Of a DNA stretch of 64,000 bases, positions 1-7,490 are shown piece after piece. This DNA is from Acaudatibacter sp963835495 (GTDB lineage: Bacteria; Pseudomonadota; Alphaproteobacteria; Caulobacterales; Caulobacteraceae). The notes under the pieces are model-generated. The model was not told where the DNA came from, did no database searches, and saw nothing but the letters and a program-made list of their open reading frames with translations. The translations under genes and the position numbers were made by a program. The stretch lies in the NCBI GenBank assembly GCA_963835495.1, contig CAWIFQ010000003.1:2170001-2234000 (forward strand). The letters run 5' to 3'. The first letter of the stretch is position 1, and the number at the start of each line of letters is the position of its first letter.

Positions 1-23
1 ATCCAAGAGCGCGGAGGACACCA

Positions 24-62
24 GAAAAAGCCTGGGTCCCCGCTTTCGCGGGGAAAAGCGGG
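24..62. repeat. REP-like palindromic repeat at the left edge
   Basis: A perfect hairpin lies at 38-53 (arms CCCCGC and GCGGGG, loop TTTC), preceded by GAAAAAGCCTGGGT and followed by a further AAAGCGGGG run. The same unit (hairpin next to the CCTGGnnCCCCGC phrase) recurs twice at about 10069-10160, which marks it as a dispersed intergenic repeat. The stretch from 1 to 123 otherwise shows no gene. Confidence 0.6.
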
Positions 63-123
63 GCGCCGCCCTTCCGCAAGCCGCCGCCGATGTGCTTAGG
101 AGCCGTCACTCCCCACAACGGAC

Positions 124-594
124 ATGGATTCACAGCGAATGGACGGCGGCGACGCGCAGAACCCCTGGACCCCGCAGCCAGTGTTGGAAGGCGAATGGGC
201 CGGGTGGGGCCGCTACGACACCGATCCTTACGAGACGCTGACCGGGCCGTTCTACGCGCGGCGCGACGAGGCCGGGCAGATGGTCTGCGCCTTTCGCGCC
301 GAGAGGAAGCACATGAACGGCGGCGGCCACATGCACGGGGGGTGCATGGCCACGTTCGCCGACTACGCCCTGTTCATGATCGCTGACGAGGCGCTCAAGG
401 ATGTCGGCTCGGTGACGGCCTCGCTGAACTGCGAGTTCGTCGACGGCGCCCAGGAGGGCGAACTGATCGAGGCGCGCGGCGATATCGTGCGCGCCGGCGG
501 CTCGATGGTGTTCGTGCGCGGCCTGATCACGGCCAGCGGCCGCCCGATCACCAACTTCTCGGCGATCGTGAAGAAGATCCGGCGAAAGGACTGA
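124..594 (+). CDS. PaaI-like hotdog-fold thioesterase
   Basis: 156 aa protein of the hotdog thioesterase superfamily (4HBT/PaaI type), which hydrolyses acyl- or aryl-CoA thioesters in the cytoplasm. The supporting motif is GGGHMHGGCMATFADY around residues 66-81, containing the HGG signature that opens the central hotdog helix and the acidic residue (D80) that follows it. The C-terminal half keeps the expected beta-strand pattern ending in the usual Lys/Arg-rich tail. The start at 124 precedes MDSQRMDGG; no strong Shine-Dalgarno is visible, so an internal Met at 139 is an alternative. It is followed after seven bases by a beta-lactamase-like hydrolase on the same strand, so the two may be cotranscribed. 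The substrate cannot be told from sequence. Confidence 0.8.
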   Translation: MDSQRMDGGDAQNPWTPQPVLEGEWAGWGRYDTDPYETLTGPFYARRDEAGQMVCAFRAERKHMNGGGHMHGGCMATFADYALFMIADEALKDVGSVTASLNCEFVDGAQEGELIEARGDIVRAGGSMVFVRGLITASGRPITNFSAIVKKIRRKD

Positions 595-601
595 CACGCC
601 C

Positions 602-1976
602 GTGACCGATCGCCCCGCCTGGCTGGCCCCCGCCCTCGCCTACGTCGAGTTCCTGGCTCGGCTATCAGATGCGCGCCACCGAGCAGCCGGGCTGCGCGTT
701 GGCCATCGCCTACAAGGGCGAGGTCGCGCTGGACGTCGCGTTCGGCTGGGCCGATCAGGCCGCCGGCGAGGCGCTGACGCCGCGCCATCGTTTCCGCGTC
801 GCCTCGCACTCGAAGTCGTTCACCGCCGCGGCGATCACGAAGCTGCGCGAGCAAGGCCGGCTGAAGCTGGACGACAGCGCCGGGCAGTACGTCAGCGGGC
901 TGCACCCGGACATCGCCGCCGCGACGCTGTCGCAGCTCCTATCCCACACCGCCGGCGTCCTGCGCGACGGCCCGGACTCGGCCTATTGGGCCGGCCGCAA
1001 GCCGTTCCTGAACGAGGCGGAGCTGCGCGCCGAACTGACGCTGCCGCCGCCGATCCCGGCCACGACGCAGCTGAAATACTCCAACCACGGCTTCGGCCTG
1101 CTCGGCCTGGTGATCGAGGCGGTGACCGGCGAGCCCTACGGCGCCTGGGTGAAGCGCGAGATCGTCGACGCCGTCGGGCTGAGCGACACCACGCCAGACG
1201 TACCGGCCAGCGGCCCGCTGGCGCGCGGCCATTCCGGCAAGGCGCTGCTGGGCCGCCGGCTGGTCTTTCCGGGCGACCAGTCGACCCACGCGCTGGCGTC
1301 GGCGACCGGGTTCGTCAGCACGGCGGCGGACCTGGCGCGCTTCTTCGGCCAGCTGTCGCCGAACGCCGAGACCAGCGTGCTGTCCGCCGCCAGCCGGCGC
1401 GAGATGAGCCGCGCCCAGTGGGAGGACAAGTGGTCGGTCGCGCCGCAGAAGTATGGCCTCGGCACGATCAGCGGGACGTTCGACGGCTGGGACTGGTTCG
1501 GCCACAGCGGCGGCTTCCAGGGCTACATCACGCGCTCGGCCGTGGTTCCAGAGCACGACTTGTCGCTGTCCTGCCTGACGAATTCGGTCGACGGCATGTC
1601 GCACCTGTGGCTCGACGGGGCGATGGCGATCCTGAAGCGGTTCAAGGCCGACGGCGCGCCGAAGGCCGACCTCGCCGACTGGTCCGGCCGCTGGTGGAGC
1701 GTCTGGGGCCCGACCGATCTCGTGCCGGTGGGCGATAAGGTGGTGCTGGGCCTACCAGGCCTGGTCAACCCGGTCGCCAAGGCCGCCGAGCTGACCGTCA
1801 CCGGCCCCGACGAAGCCCGGATCAGCCAGTCCGGCGCCTTCGGCAACTACGGCGAGCCGGCGCGCCTGATCCGTGGCGCGGACGGCGCGGTCGTCGCCGT
1901 GCGCCTCGCCGGCGGCCGCATGACGAGCGAGGCGGAGCTGGCGGCGGAACTGGTCGAGCGTTACGAGCAAGCCTGA
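602..1976 (+). CDS. Serine hydrolase, class C beta-lactamase/esterase family (frameshifted near 650)
   Basis: Member of the beta-lactamase-related (PF00144) serine hydrolases. Counting from the ATG at 669, the SxxK motif is SHSK at residues 46-49 (nucleophile and general base) and the YxN motif is YSN at 137-139; an HSGG segment (GHSGGFQGY) lies where the third motif is expected. There is no clear secretion signal, so a cytoplasmic esterase or peptidase is more likely than antibiotic resistance. The GTG at 602 begins a plausible N-terminus (VTDRPAWLAPALAYVE) that is out of frame with the main body. Removing one T at 650-651 joins it to SWLGYQMRATEQPG, the expected continuation. As sequenced, translation could start only at 669, losing about 22 residues. 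Probable single-base error or recent mutation. Confidence 0.75.
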
Positions 1977-2065
1977 CATGTCAGCTGGCGGCTCAGCTTA
2001 GTTTCCGATTGCCGCCCCTGCCCGTCCGGCACATGCTGGCATGTCAACGGCCTTCGCGGAGCCCG

Positions 2066-2893
2066 ATGCTGGACCAAGCCAACACCTTCGCCCTCAGCGC
2101 CGACGAGCGACGCGAGCTCGACGCCGACGGCTTCGTGGTGCGCCAGAGCGTGTTCGACGCCGCCGAATGCGCCGCCATCGCCAGCGATTGCGAAGACCTG
2201 ATCGCGCTGCTGGAGCGGGCCGGGCGGCGCACCAAGCATGTAGTCGGCAGCTACATGTTCGAAATCCAGCGCGAGGCCGCCACGATCGTGAAGTGGGAGC
2301 CGGATGCGCCGGAGGTGGTGCAGGGCGTCGAGCCGTTCGCCCACATCTCCCCGGCCCTGAAGGCCTGGGGCCTCGACGCCCGGCTGGTCGATCCGTGCAA
2401 GGCGATCGTCGGCCAGGACGAGCTGATGCTGTTCACCGAGAAGCTGAACGTGAAGCGCGCCCGCCACGGCGGCCCGATCGTGCTGCACCAGGACTTCCCC
2501 TACTGGGAGCCGCTGACGCCGGTCGCGGGCCGGATCGCCACCGCCATGGTCTTCCTCGACGACGCCATCATCGCCAACGGCTGCCTGGAGGTCGCGCCGG
2601 GAACGCACAAGGCCGGCAAGTGGCCGCAGCGCACCGAGGCCGACGGCTTCGGCAGCCTGGAGATGGACCCGGAAGCGTTCGACCTCGGCCGGCTGCAGCC
2701 GCTGGAGGTTCCGGCCGGCGCGGTGGCCTTCTTCGGCGCCTTCCTGGTCCACCGCTCGCTCCCCAACCGCACCGACGGCGACCGCCGCGCTTTGCTCTAC
2801 TCCTACCAGCCAGCCGGCCAGCCCAGCGGCCTGGAGCTCAACACCCTGCTGCAGCGCCGGCCGGCGAACCCTCCGGGCGGGGCGGCGTCATGA
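2066..2893 (+). CDS. Phytanoyl-CoA dioxygenase (PhyH) family protein 1
   Basis: 275 aa Fe(II)/2-oxoglutarate oxygenase of the PhyH family. The metal-binding HxD is in VLHQDFPYW, the distal His is in FLVHRSLPNR, and a downstream Arg (R in DRRALLYSY) fits the 2-oxoglutarate contact. The family hydroxylates acyl-CoAs and many small metabolites. The start at 2066 is chosen because GGAG sits five bases upstream and the domain begins directly (LSADERRELDADGFVV); longer forms would read into the gap. The stop overlaps the start of the next PhyH-like gene (ATGA), so the two are probably translationally coupled and may act on the same substrate or as partners. Substrate unknown. Confidence 0.8.
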   Translation: MLDQANTFALSADERRELDADGFVVRQSVFDAAECAAIASDCEDLIALLERAGRRTKHVVGSYMFEIQREAATIVKWEPDAPEVVQGVEPFAHISPALKAWGLDARLVDPCKAIVGQDELMLFTEKLNVKRARHGGPIVLHQDFPYWEPLTPVAGRIATAMVFLDDAIIANGCLEVAPGTHKAGKWPQRTEADGFGSLEMDPEAFDLGRLQPLEVPAGAVAFFGAFLVHRSLPNRTDGDRRALLYSYQPAGQPSGLELNTLLQRRPANPPGGAAS

Positions 2894-3729
2894 CCGTTCC
2901 AGACTTCGGCCCACCGCCGTCCTCGACCTTCGATGTCGCCCCCAGCCCGGACGAGATCGCCGCGTTCGAGGCCAACGGCTTCCTCGCCGTCGAACGCCTG
3001 ACCACCGACGAGGAGCTGGCCTGGCTGCGGCGGATCTTCGAGTTCATCTTCGATCCCGCCAACTCCGGCAAACGCGGCGGGCCAGTCGACCGGTCGGGGG
3101 CGCAGGGCGGCGGCGAGCCCAGCCGGCTCGGCCAGGCCTTCTTTCCGGAGATGCAGTTCCCGGCGATCCTGACATCGACCTTCCACCGCAACGCCAAGCG
3201 CTACGCCGCCGCCCTGCTCGGCGTCGACGCCGGGCGGCTCTCCTGCTGGGGCCACATGATCCGCAAGCCGCCGGGCGGCCGCGCGGTGTCGTGGCATCAG
3301 GACCGCGCCTACTGGCAGCCGGAGCTGGACTACTGCGCGCTGGGCGTCTGGCTGCCGCTGCACGACGTGACCGTCGAGATGGGGGCGATGCAGTTCGTGC
3401 CCGGCTCGCACCGGCGGGGCGCCCTGCCCCATCGCCACGAGGACGATCCGGCGCACAACCTGCTCACCGTGACCGAAGCCGTCGACGCCGCGGCGGCGGT
3501 CGCCTGCCCGCTCAAGGCCGGCGGCGCTACGTTCCATCACGCCCAGACGCTGCATTTCACCGCACCCAACACGTCCAGTCGGCCGCGGCTGGCGTTCCCG
3601 ATGGAGTTCCAGCTGACCCCGGTCCGCCGCGCGGTTCCGGAGGTGATGCCTTGGGTGGACGAGCACCGCGCCGCCGTTGGCCCGCAGCCGCTGGTCCATG
3701 TCGGCGACGGCAAGATGAGCCGGCTCTGA
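2890..3729 (+). CDS. Phytanoyl-CoA dioxygenase (PhyH) family protein 2
   Basis: 279 aa second PhyH-type Fe(II)/2-oxoglutarate oxygenase. HxD is in VSWHQDRAYW, the distal His is in HHAQTLHFTAPN, and the following SRPRLAF supplies the likely co-substrate Arg. Its ATG overlaps the stop of the preceding PhyH gene by ATGA, a typical coupling arrangement. The two proteins are clearly different members of the family rather than a recent duplication: they share the motif spacing but little other sequence. Function is inferred only as oxidation of a small or CoA-linked substrate. Confidence 0.8.
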   Translation: MTVPDFGPPPSSTFDVAPSPDEIAAFEANGFLAVERLTTDEELAWLRRIFEFIFDPANSGKRGGPVDRSGAQGGGEPSRLGQAFFPEMQFPAILTSTFHRNAKRYAAALLGVDAGRLSCWGHMIRKPPGGRAVSWHQDRAYWQPELDYCALGVWLPLHDVTVEMGAMQFVPGSHRRGALPHRHEDDPAHNLLTVTEAVDAAAAVACPLKAGGATFHHAQTLHFTAPNTSSRPRLAFPMEFQLTPVRRAVPEVMPWVDEHRAAVGPQPLVHVGDGKMSRL

Positions 3730-3738
3730 GACGCGGGC

Positions 3739-3942
3739 TCAGCCGCCTGAATATCGCGCCTTGAGCTGGCCGGTGTATTCCTGGACCAGTAGCTCGACAT
3801 CCTCGCCGGTCTTTTCGGCTTCGTAGGCGAGTTCCTCGGCCAGCTTGACGGCGTCGGACCGCGACATGCCGTGCGCCAATGGCTTGGCGTCGCGAAACAC
3901 GGTCCACTCCCCATCCTTGGTGGTGACGGCGAACTGAATCAT
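3739..3942 (-). CDS. Small conserved-type hypothetical protein (DUF2188-like?)
   Basis: 67 aa soluble protein beginning MIQFAVTTKDGEWTVF, with an alpha-helical acidic middle (AVKLAEELAYEAEKTGEDVEL) and a short basic end. The pattern of a small beta hairpin with GEW followed by a helix resembles DUF2188-type proteins, but I do not recognise it with certainty. It converges with the PhyH pair and is divergent from the MBL-fold gene, sharing a 100-base upstream region with it that contains two TTGCAA boxes. No function is assigned. Confidence 0.55.
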   Translation of the reverse strand: MIQFAVTTKDGEWTVFRDAKPLAHGMSRSDAVKLAEELAYEAEKTGEDVELLVQEYTGQLKARYSGG

Positions 3943-3988
3943 CCGTGATCGGCCTTCCGTGTCAGATAACCCTGTTAGGTTCCAAACT

Positions 3989-4012
3989 TTGCAATCGGGG
4001 ACATGGTTGCAA
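3989..4012. promoter_or_regulatory. Paired TTGCAA boxes in a divergent intergenic region
   Basis: Two TTGCAA sequences at 3989-3994 and 4007-4012, with flanking CTT and AGG giving an imperfect inverted repeat with a 12-base spacer. They lie between the divergent small gene (start 3942) and the MBL-fold gene (start 4043). Centre-to-centre spacing of 18 is not far from two helical turns. A dimeric regulator site is possible; this is inference from symmetry only. Confidence 0.3.
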
Positions 4013-4042
4013 GGGGGACGTCATACGGCTGGGGACGACAAG

Positions 4043-5176
4043 ATGAATCTTGATCGCGCGATCATCGCGGGGCTCGCGGCGATAGCGATCGGCGCATCGT
4101 CCGCCGCCGCCGCGCCGCAGGCGGTCGAAAATTCGATCGCCGCGCAAATCGGCTACCTCCAGAAAATCAGCGCCGTCGCGCCGGGCGTCTGGGTGCTGGC
4201 AGAGCCAAGCTTCCAGGTGCAGCCGATCGGCAATGTGACAGTGATCGAGCAGGCCGACAGCCTAGTGCTGGTCGACGCCGGCGGCTCCGCCGGATCGGGC
4301 CGAAGGATCGTCGCCCTGGTGCGCCGGATCAGTCGCAAGCCGGTCAAGGCGATCATCCTCAGCCAGTGGCACGGCGACAAGGTGCAGGGTCTCAGCGAGT
4401 TGCTGAAGGCCTGGCCGAACGCGCGCACTATTGCGACGCGCCAGACCCAGTCCCATCTGGCCGATCCGCGCACGATGAACACGCCGGCGACGCCCGATCC
4501 AGCGCGCAACGCCGCCTTCGTGAAAGCCCAGCTCGATGCTGCGGACTACATGGAAGGGGAAGCCATGAAGGCCGGGCCGCCGGAACAGCAGACGGGCTTC
4601 GGCGCCGCCTCGGCCATGCTCCGGCAGTACGCGCTCGACGTCGACGGCACGCTGACGATCGCGCCCAAGGAAGCGTTCGCCGACCGCCTCGAGATCGCCG
4701 ACGCCCGTAGGCCGGTCGAGGCGCTCTACCTGGGCCGCGCCAACACTGACGGCGACGCGCTCGTCTGGCTGCCGCGCCAGCGCATCCTGATCGCCGGCGA
4801 GACCGTCATCCTGCCGTTCCCCTACGGCTACGAGAGCTATCCGGCGGAGTGGATCACGGTGCTGCGCCAGTTGCGCGCCTTGCCGTTCCACGTCCTGATC
4901 CCCGGCCACGGACCGCCCCAGCACGACCGGCTGCAGATCGACCGGATCGCCGCGGCGCTGACAGAAGTCGAGGCGCAGGTGAGGCCACTGGCGGCCCGGG
5001 GCCTGACCTTGGATCAGATCCAGGCCAAGGTCGACTTCAGCGCCGACCAGCGTCGCTTCGTCGGCGACAATCCCTGGCTGGCGCGCTGGTTCAAGGCGTT
5101 CTGGGTCCAGCCGATCGTGGCTTCGGCCTACAAGGAGGCGAAAGGCGAGCCGATCGCGCAGGGCCTGACGCCCTGA
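4043..5176 (+). CDS. Secreted MBL-fold protein with degenerate metal site
   Basis: 377 aa protein of the metallo-beta-lactamase fold. The start at 4043 gives a clear Sec signal peptide (MNLDRAIIAGLAAIAIGASSAAAAPQ, cleavage likely after the AAAA run), so it is exported to the periplasm. The canonical HxHxDH motif is altered: the segment reads LSQWHGDKVQG, so the first His is Gln and the last His is Lys, while the middle His and Asp remain. A later HG (IPGHGPP) keeps another ligand. Loss of two ligands argues against a standard dizinc hydrolase; it may have one metal, or be a binding protein. An in-frame ATG at 3959 would bury the signal peptide and is less likely. Confidence 0.7.
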   Translation: MNLDRAIIAGLAAIAIGASSAAAAPQAVENSIAAQIGYLQKISAVAPGVWVLAEPSFQVQPIGNVTVIEQADSLVLVDAGGSAGSGRRIVALVRRISRKPVKAIILSQWHGDKVQGLSELLKAWPNARTIATRQTQSHLADPRTMNTPATPDPARNAAFVKAQLDAADYMEGEAMKAGPPEQQTGFGAASAMLRQYALDVDGTLTIAPKEAFADRLEIADARRPVEALYLGRANTDGDALVWLPRQRILIAGETVILPFPYGYESYPAEWITVLRQLRALPFHVLIPGHGPPQHDRLQIDRIAAALTEVEAQVRPLAARGLTLDQIQAKVDFSADQRRFVGDNPWLARWFKAFWVQPIVASAYKEAKGEPIAQGLTP

Positions 5177-5187
5177 AGCGTTTGGCG

Positions 5188-6165
5188 ATGGCGCCGAGAA
5201 CCGCCATATCGCCGCTCATGGTCCCGCTCTCAGTCCTCGATCTCTCCCCCGTCTCCATCGGCGGAACCCAGGCGCAGGGGGTGCGCGACACGATCGAGAT
5301 CGCCAAGGCGGCCGAGCGGCTGGGCTACCGGCGCATCTGGATGGCCGAGCACCATTCGATCCCGCACCTCTCCAGCGCCGCGCCGGAGATCCTGATCGCG
5401 GCCATCAGCCAGGTGACCTCGACCATCCGGCTGGGCTCCGGCGGCGTCATGCTGCCGAACTACTCGCCGCTAAAGGTGGCGGAGGTGTTCATGGAGCTGG
5501 AGGCGCTGGCGCCGGGCCGGGTCGACCTCGGCCTCGGCCGCGCGCTGGGCGCCGACGGCGTCACCGGCCGGGCGCTAGGCTCGCAGATGTCGGACGTGTT
5601 CCCGCAGTACTTCGCCCTGCTCTCGGCCTGGCTGCTCAACTCCTCGGGGGTCGAGCCGTTCCCCTCGCCGCACCCGTTCGCCAATGTGAAGGCGAGCCCC
5701 GCCGGCCCCTCGCACCCGGACCTGTTCCTGCTCTGCTCGTCGGTGGACAGCGCCCGCTTCGCCGGCATGGTCGGCGTGGGGATGGTGTTCGCCGAGTTCA
5801 TCGCCCGCGCCGACGGCGCGCCGTCCGTGGCCGCCTACCGCGAGGCGTTCCAGCCGTCGGTGTACCGCGCCGAGCCGTTCGCCGGCGTCGCCACCATTGC
5901 GCTCGCCGCCGACACCGCCGAGGAGGCCGAGCGCCTCGCCGCCCTCGTGCCGCGCCCGCCGCAGCGCCCTGGCGAGCCGCCGGAGGGCGAGGGTTTCGTC
6001 CGCCGTTTCCGCGGCGACGGCGCGGCGGTGCGGGCGTTCCTCGCGGAAAAGGCGGCCCACACCGGCGCCGACGAGATCTTCGTCCTCAACGGCGGCCCGA
6101 CGCTGGAGTCCAGGCTGCGCTCGATGGAGCTGGTGGCGCCGCTGATGGCTGCAACCCCTGCCTAA
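5188..6165 (+). CDS. Luciferase-like (LLM class) flavin-dependent oxidoreductase
   Basis: About 325 aa, matching the bacterial luciferase-like monooxygenase family, MsnO8/YhbW-like branch. Typical sections are LSVLDLSPVSIGG at the N-terminus, RIWMAEHHSIPHLSSAAPEILIA (the AEHH signature) and GSGGVMLPNYSPLKVAE, where FMN phosphate binds. The reaction is probably FMNH2-dependent monooxygenation of an unknown substrate. The start is ambiguous: 5188 follows the preceding stop closely, while the ATG at 5218 (MVPLSVLDLSP) gives the usual family N-terminus. It runs toward the convergent PF00174-like gene, with a G-rich inverted repeat between them. Confidence 0.8.
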   Translation: MAPRTAISPLMVPLSVLDLSPVSIGGTQAQGVRDTIEIAKAAERLGYRRIWMAEHHSIPHLSSAAPEILIAAISQVTSTIRLGSGGVMLPNYSPLKVAEVFMELEALAPGRVDLGLGRALGADGVTGRALGSQMSDVFPQYFALLSAWLLNSSGVEPFPSPHPFANVKASPAGPSHPDLFLLCSSVDSARFAGMVGVGMVFAEFIARADGAPSVAAYREAFQPSVYRAEPFAGVATIALAADTAEEAERLAALVPRPPQRPGEPPEGEGFVRRFRGDGAAVRAFLAEKAAHTGADEIFVLNGGPTLESRLRSMELVAPLMAATPA

Positions 6166-6175
6166 AGACCCACTG

Positions 6176-6303
6176 TTCCCCTTCCCCTTGCGGGAAGGGG
6201 TCAGGGGTTGGGGTGTCTGCTCGGTGTTTGCCGTTTCTGCGCTAAGCCCTGCGAACATCCAGCGCGCACCCCCACCCCCGCCCCCTCCCCGCAGGGGGGG
6301 GAG
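6176..6303. repeat. Inverted pair of G-rich repeat elements between convergent genes
   Basis: The left copy (6176-6214) has CCCCTTCCCC then TTGC, GGGAAGGGG and further G tracts. The right copy (6265-6303) is its inverted, diverged counterpart with C tracts and then GCAGGGGGGGG. Each arm has an internal hairpin and four G tracts that fit a G-quadruplex pattern, on the plus strand at 6192-6213 and on the minus strand at 6269-6290. The position exactly between the convergent stops at 6165 and 6304 suggests use as a bidirectional terminator. This type of element is common between genes of GC-rich proteobacteria. Confidence 0.6.
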
Positions 6304-6837
6304 TTAAGGCAGCACCTTCACTTCGATCTTCGAGACCGCGTAGACGCTGCGGGCCGGTTTCTGGTCGCCGTCGACGACGACGCGGAACGGCGCATCGTGG
6401 GCGGTGAGCGGGGCGCCGTCCATCTTGTCGGCGAGGATCACCGGGTGGCGCTGCACGCTGCCGTCGGTCTCGGCCAGCGAGAAGACGGCGCGGAAGCCGT
6501 CGCCGCCGGTGACCACCAGATAATCCCTGTCAGCGTCGGCGTGGATCCGGGCGCCGGTGGGCGCATCGACCAGCCGCAGGATCTCGGTGAGACGGACGCC
6601 CTCGTAGGTGTGGGCGATCGAGTGGTTGATCATCGTCGCCTCGGCGCGACCCAGGTCGGCCAGCACCGCCGGGGTCAGCACCAGCGTCTTGCCGGTCGGA
6701 CCGACGACCACTGTCTGCTTCACCGGCGCGGCCGGCGCGGCGGCCGGACTCGAGACGGCTGGCGTCGAGGGCGGCGTGGCGGCGATCGCCGGCGACGAGA
6801 GCAGCGCCAGAACGAACGCGACTGTCCTGATCATCAT
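6304..6837 (-). CDS. Secreted small protein with oxidoreductase molybdopterin-like (PF00174-type) fold
   Basis: 177 aa with an N-terminal Sec signal (MIRTVAFVLALLSSPAIAA) and a Pro/Ala-rich linker. The rest follows the pattern of the compact PF00174-like domain: TYEGVRLTEILRLVDAP, then DYLVVTGGDGFRAVFSLAE, HPVILADKMDG and PFRVVVDGDQKPARSVYAVSKIEV. The catalytic Cys that ligands molybdenum in sulfite-oxidase enzymes is absent, so it may bind a ligand or cofactor without redox catalysis. Two Met codons are adjacent at the start (6837 and 6834). The first overlaps the stop of the GST gene as ATGA, so the pair is likely cotranscribed. Confidence 0.65.
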   Translation of the reverse strand: MMIRTVAFVLALLSSPAIAATPPSTPAVSSPAAAPAAPVKQTVVVGPTGKTLVLTPAVLADLGRAEATMINHSIAHTYEGVRLTEILRLVDAPTGARIHADADRDYLVVTGGDGFRAVFSLAETDGSVQRHPVILADKMDGAPLTAHDAPFRVVVDGDQKPARSVYAVSKIEVKVLP

Positions 6838-7451
6838 GTCCCCGCCGTGGCCGACGACCGCTCGCGCATCGCCGCCTGCCAGCGTGTCAGATTCGCCAGC
6901 TCCTCGGGGATCTTGAAGCGCACCAGCCGGGCGAACTCCATGCCGATGTAGAGCACGCCGTCGGCGATGGTGATCCGCTCCGCGCCGATCCATTCGCTCT
7001 CGCCCAGCCGGCGGTCGAACAGCTGCAGCGAACGTTCGGCCTGCGCGCGGTTGTTGGCCGCGACTTCCGGCACCTGGGTCTCCAGCGCGGCCAGCGCCGG
7101 GTGGCCGTGGCGCACCGCCAGCATCAGCGGCGTCGCCGCCAGCAGTTCGGCGCGGCGCGTCCACATCTCGATCACCGCCGTCTCCTTCGCATCGCGGCCG
7201 AACATGTTCGGCTCGGGATAAAGGCTCTCGAGGTAGCGGCAGATCGCCAGCGACTCGGTGATCGTCGTGCCGTCGTCCATGGTCAGCGCCGGCGCCTGGG
7301 CCATGCCGGCGCGGGCGACATATTCCGGCGTCCGGTGCGCGCCCGTCATCAGGTCGACGTCGACGATCTCGATGTCGTCGATCCCCTTCTCGGCCATGAA
7401 CCAGCGGACGCGGCGCGGATTGGGCGCGAGGCGGCTGTCGTAGAGTTTCAT
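6834..7451 (-). CDS. Glutathione S-transferase family protein
   Basis: 205 aa cytosolic GST. The N-terminal thioredoxin-like domain begins MKLYDSRLAPNPRRVRWFMAEKG, and carries the cis-Pro region (AQAPALTMDDG) and the ITESLAICRYLE glutathione-gamma-glutamyl motif near residues 63-75. The C-terminal helical domain has ITIADGVLYIG, the N-capping box typical of GSTs. The role is conjugation or reduction of electrophiles with glutathione; the substrate is unknown. It is followed with an ATGA overlap by the PF00174-like secreted gene. Confidence 0.85.
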   Translation of the reverse strand: MKLYDSRLAPNPRRVRWFMAEKGIDDIEIVDVDLMTGAHRTPEYVARAGMAQAPALTMDDGTTITESLAICRYLESLYPEPNMFGRDAKETAVIEMWTRRAELLAATPLMLAVRHGHPALAALETQVPEVAANNRAQAERSLQLFDRRLGESEWIGAERITIADGVLYIGMEFARLVRFKIPEELANLTRWQAAMRERSSATAGT

Positions 7452-7490
7452 GGCGCGGGTCCCCGTAAGAAAATTTCGATTAGAAACTCT

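Noticed and set aside
602..1976. True beta-lactamase
   Set aside because: No signal peptide and the context of metabolic genes favour a cytosolic esterase-type member of the family.
4849..5187. N-terminal extension of the luciferase-like gene upstream of 5188
   Set aside because: The extra stretch overlaps the MBL-fold gene in another frame and has no family resemblance; the conserved start is at 5188 or 5218.
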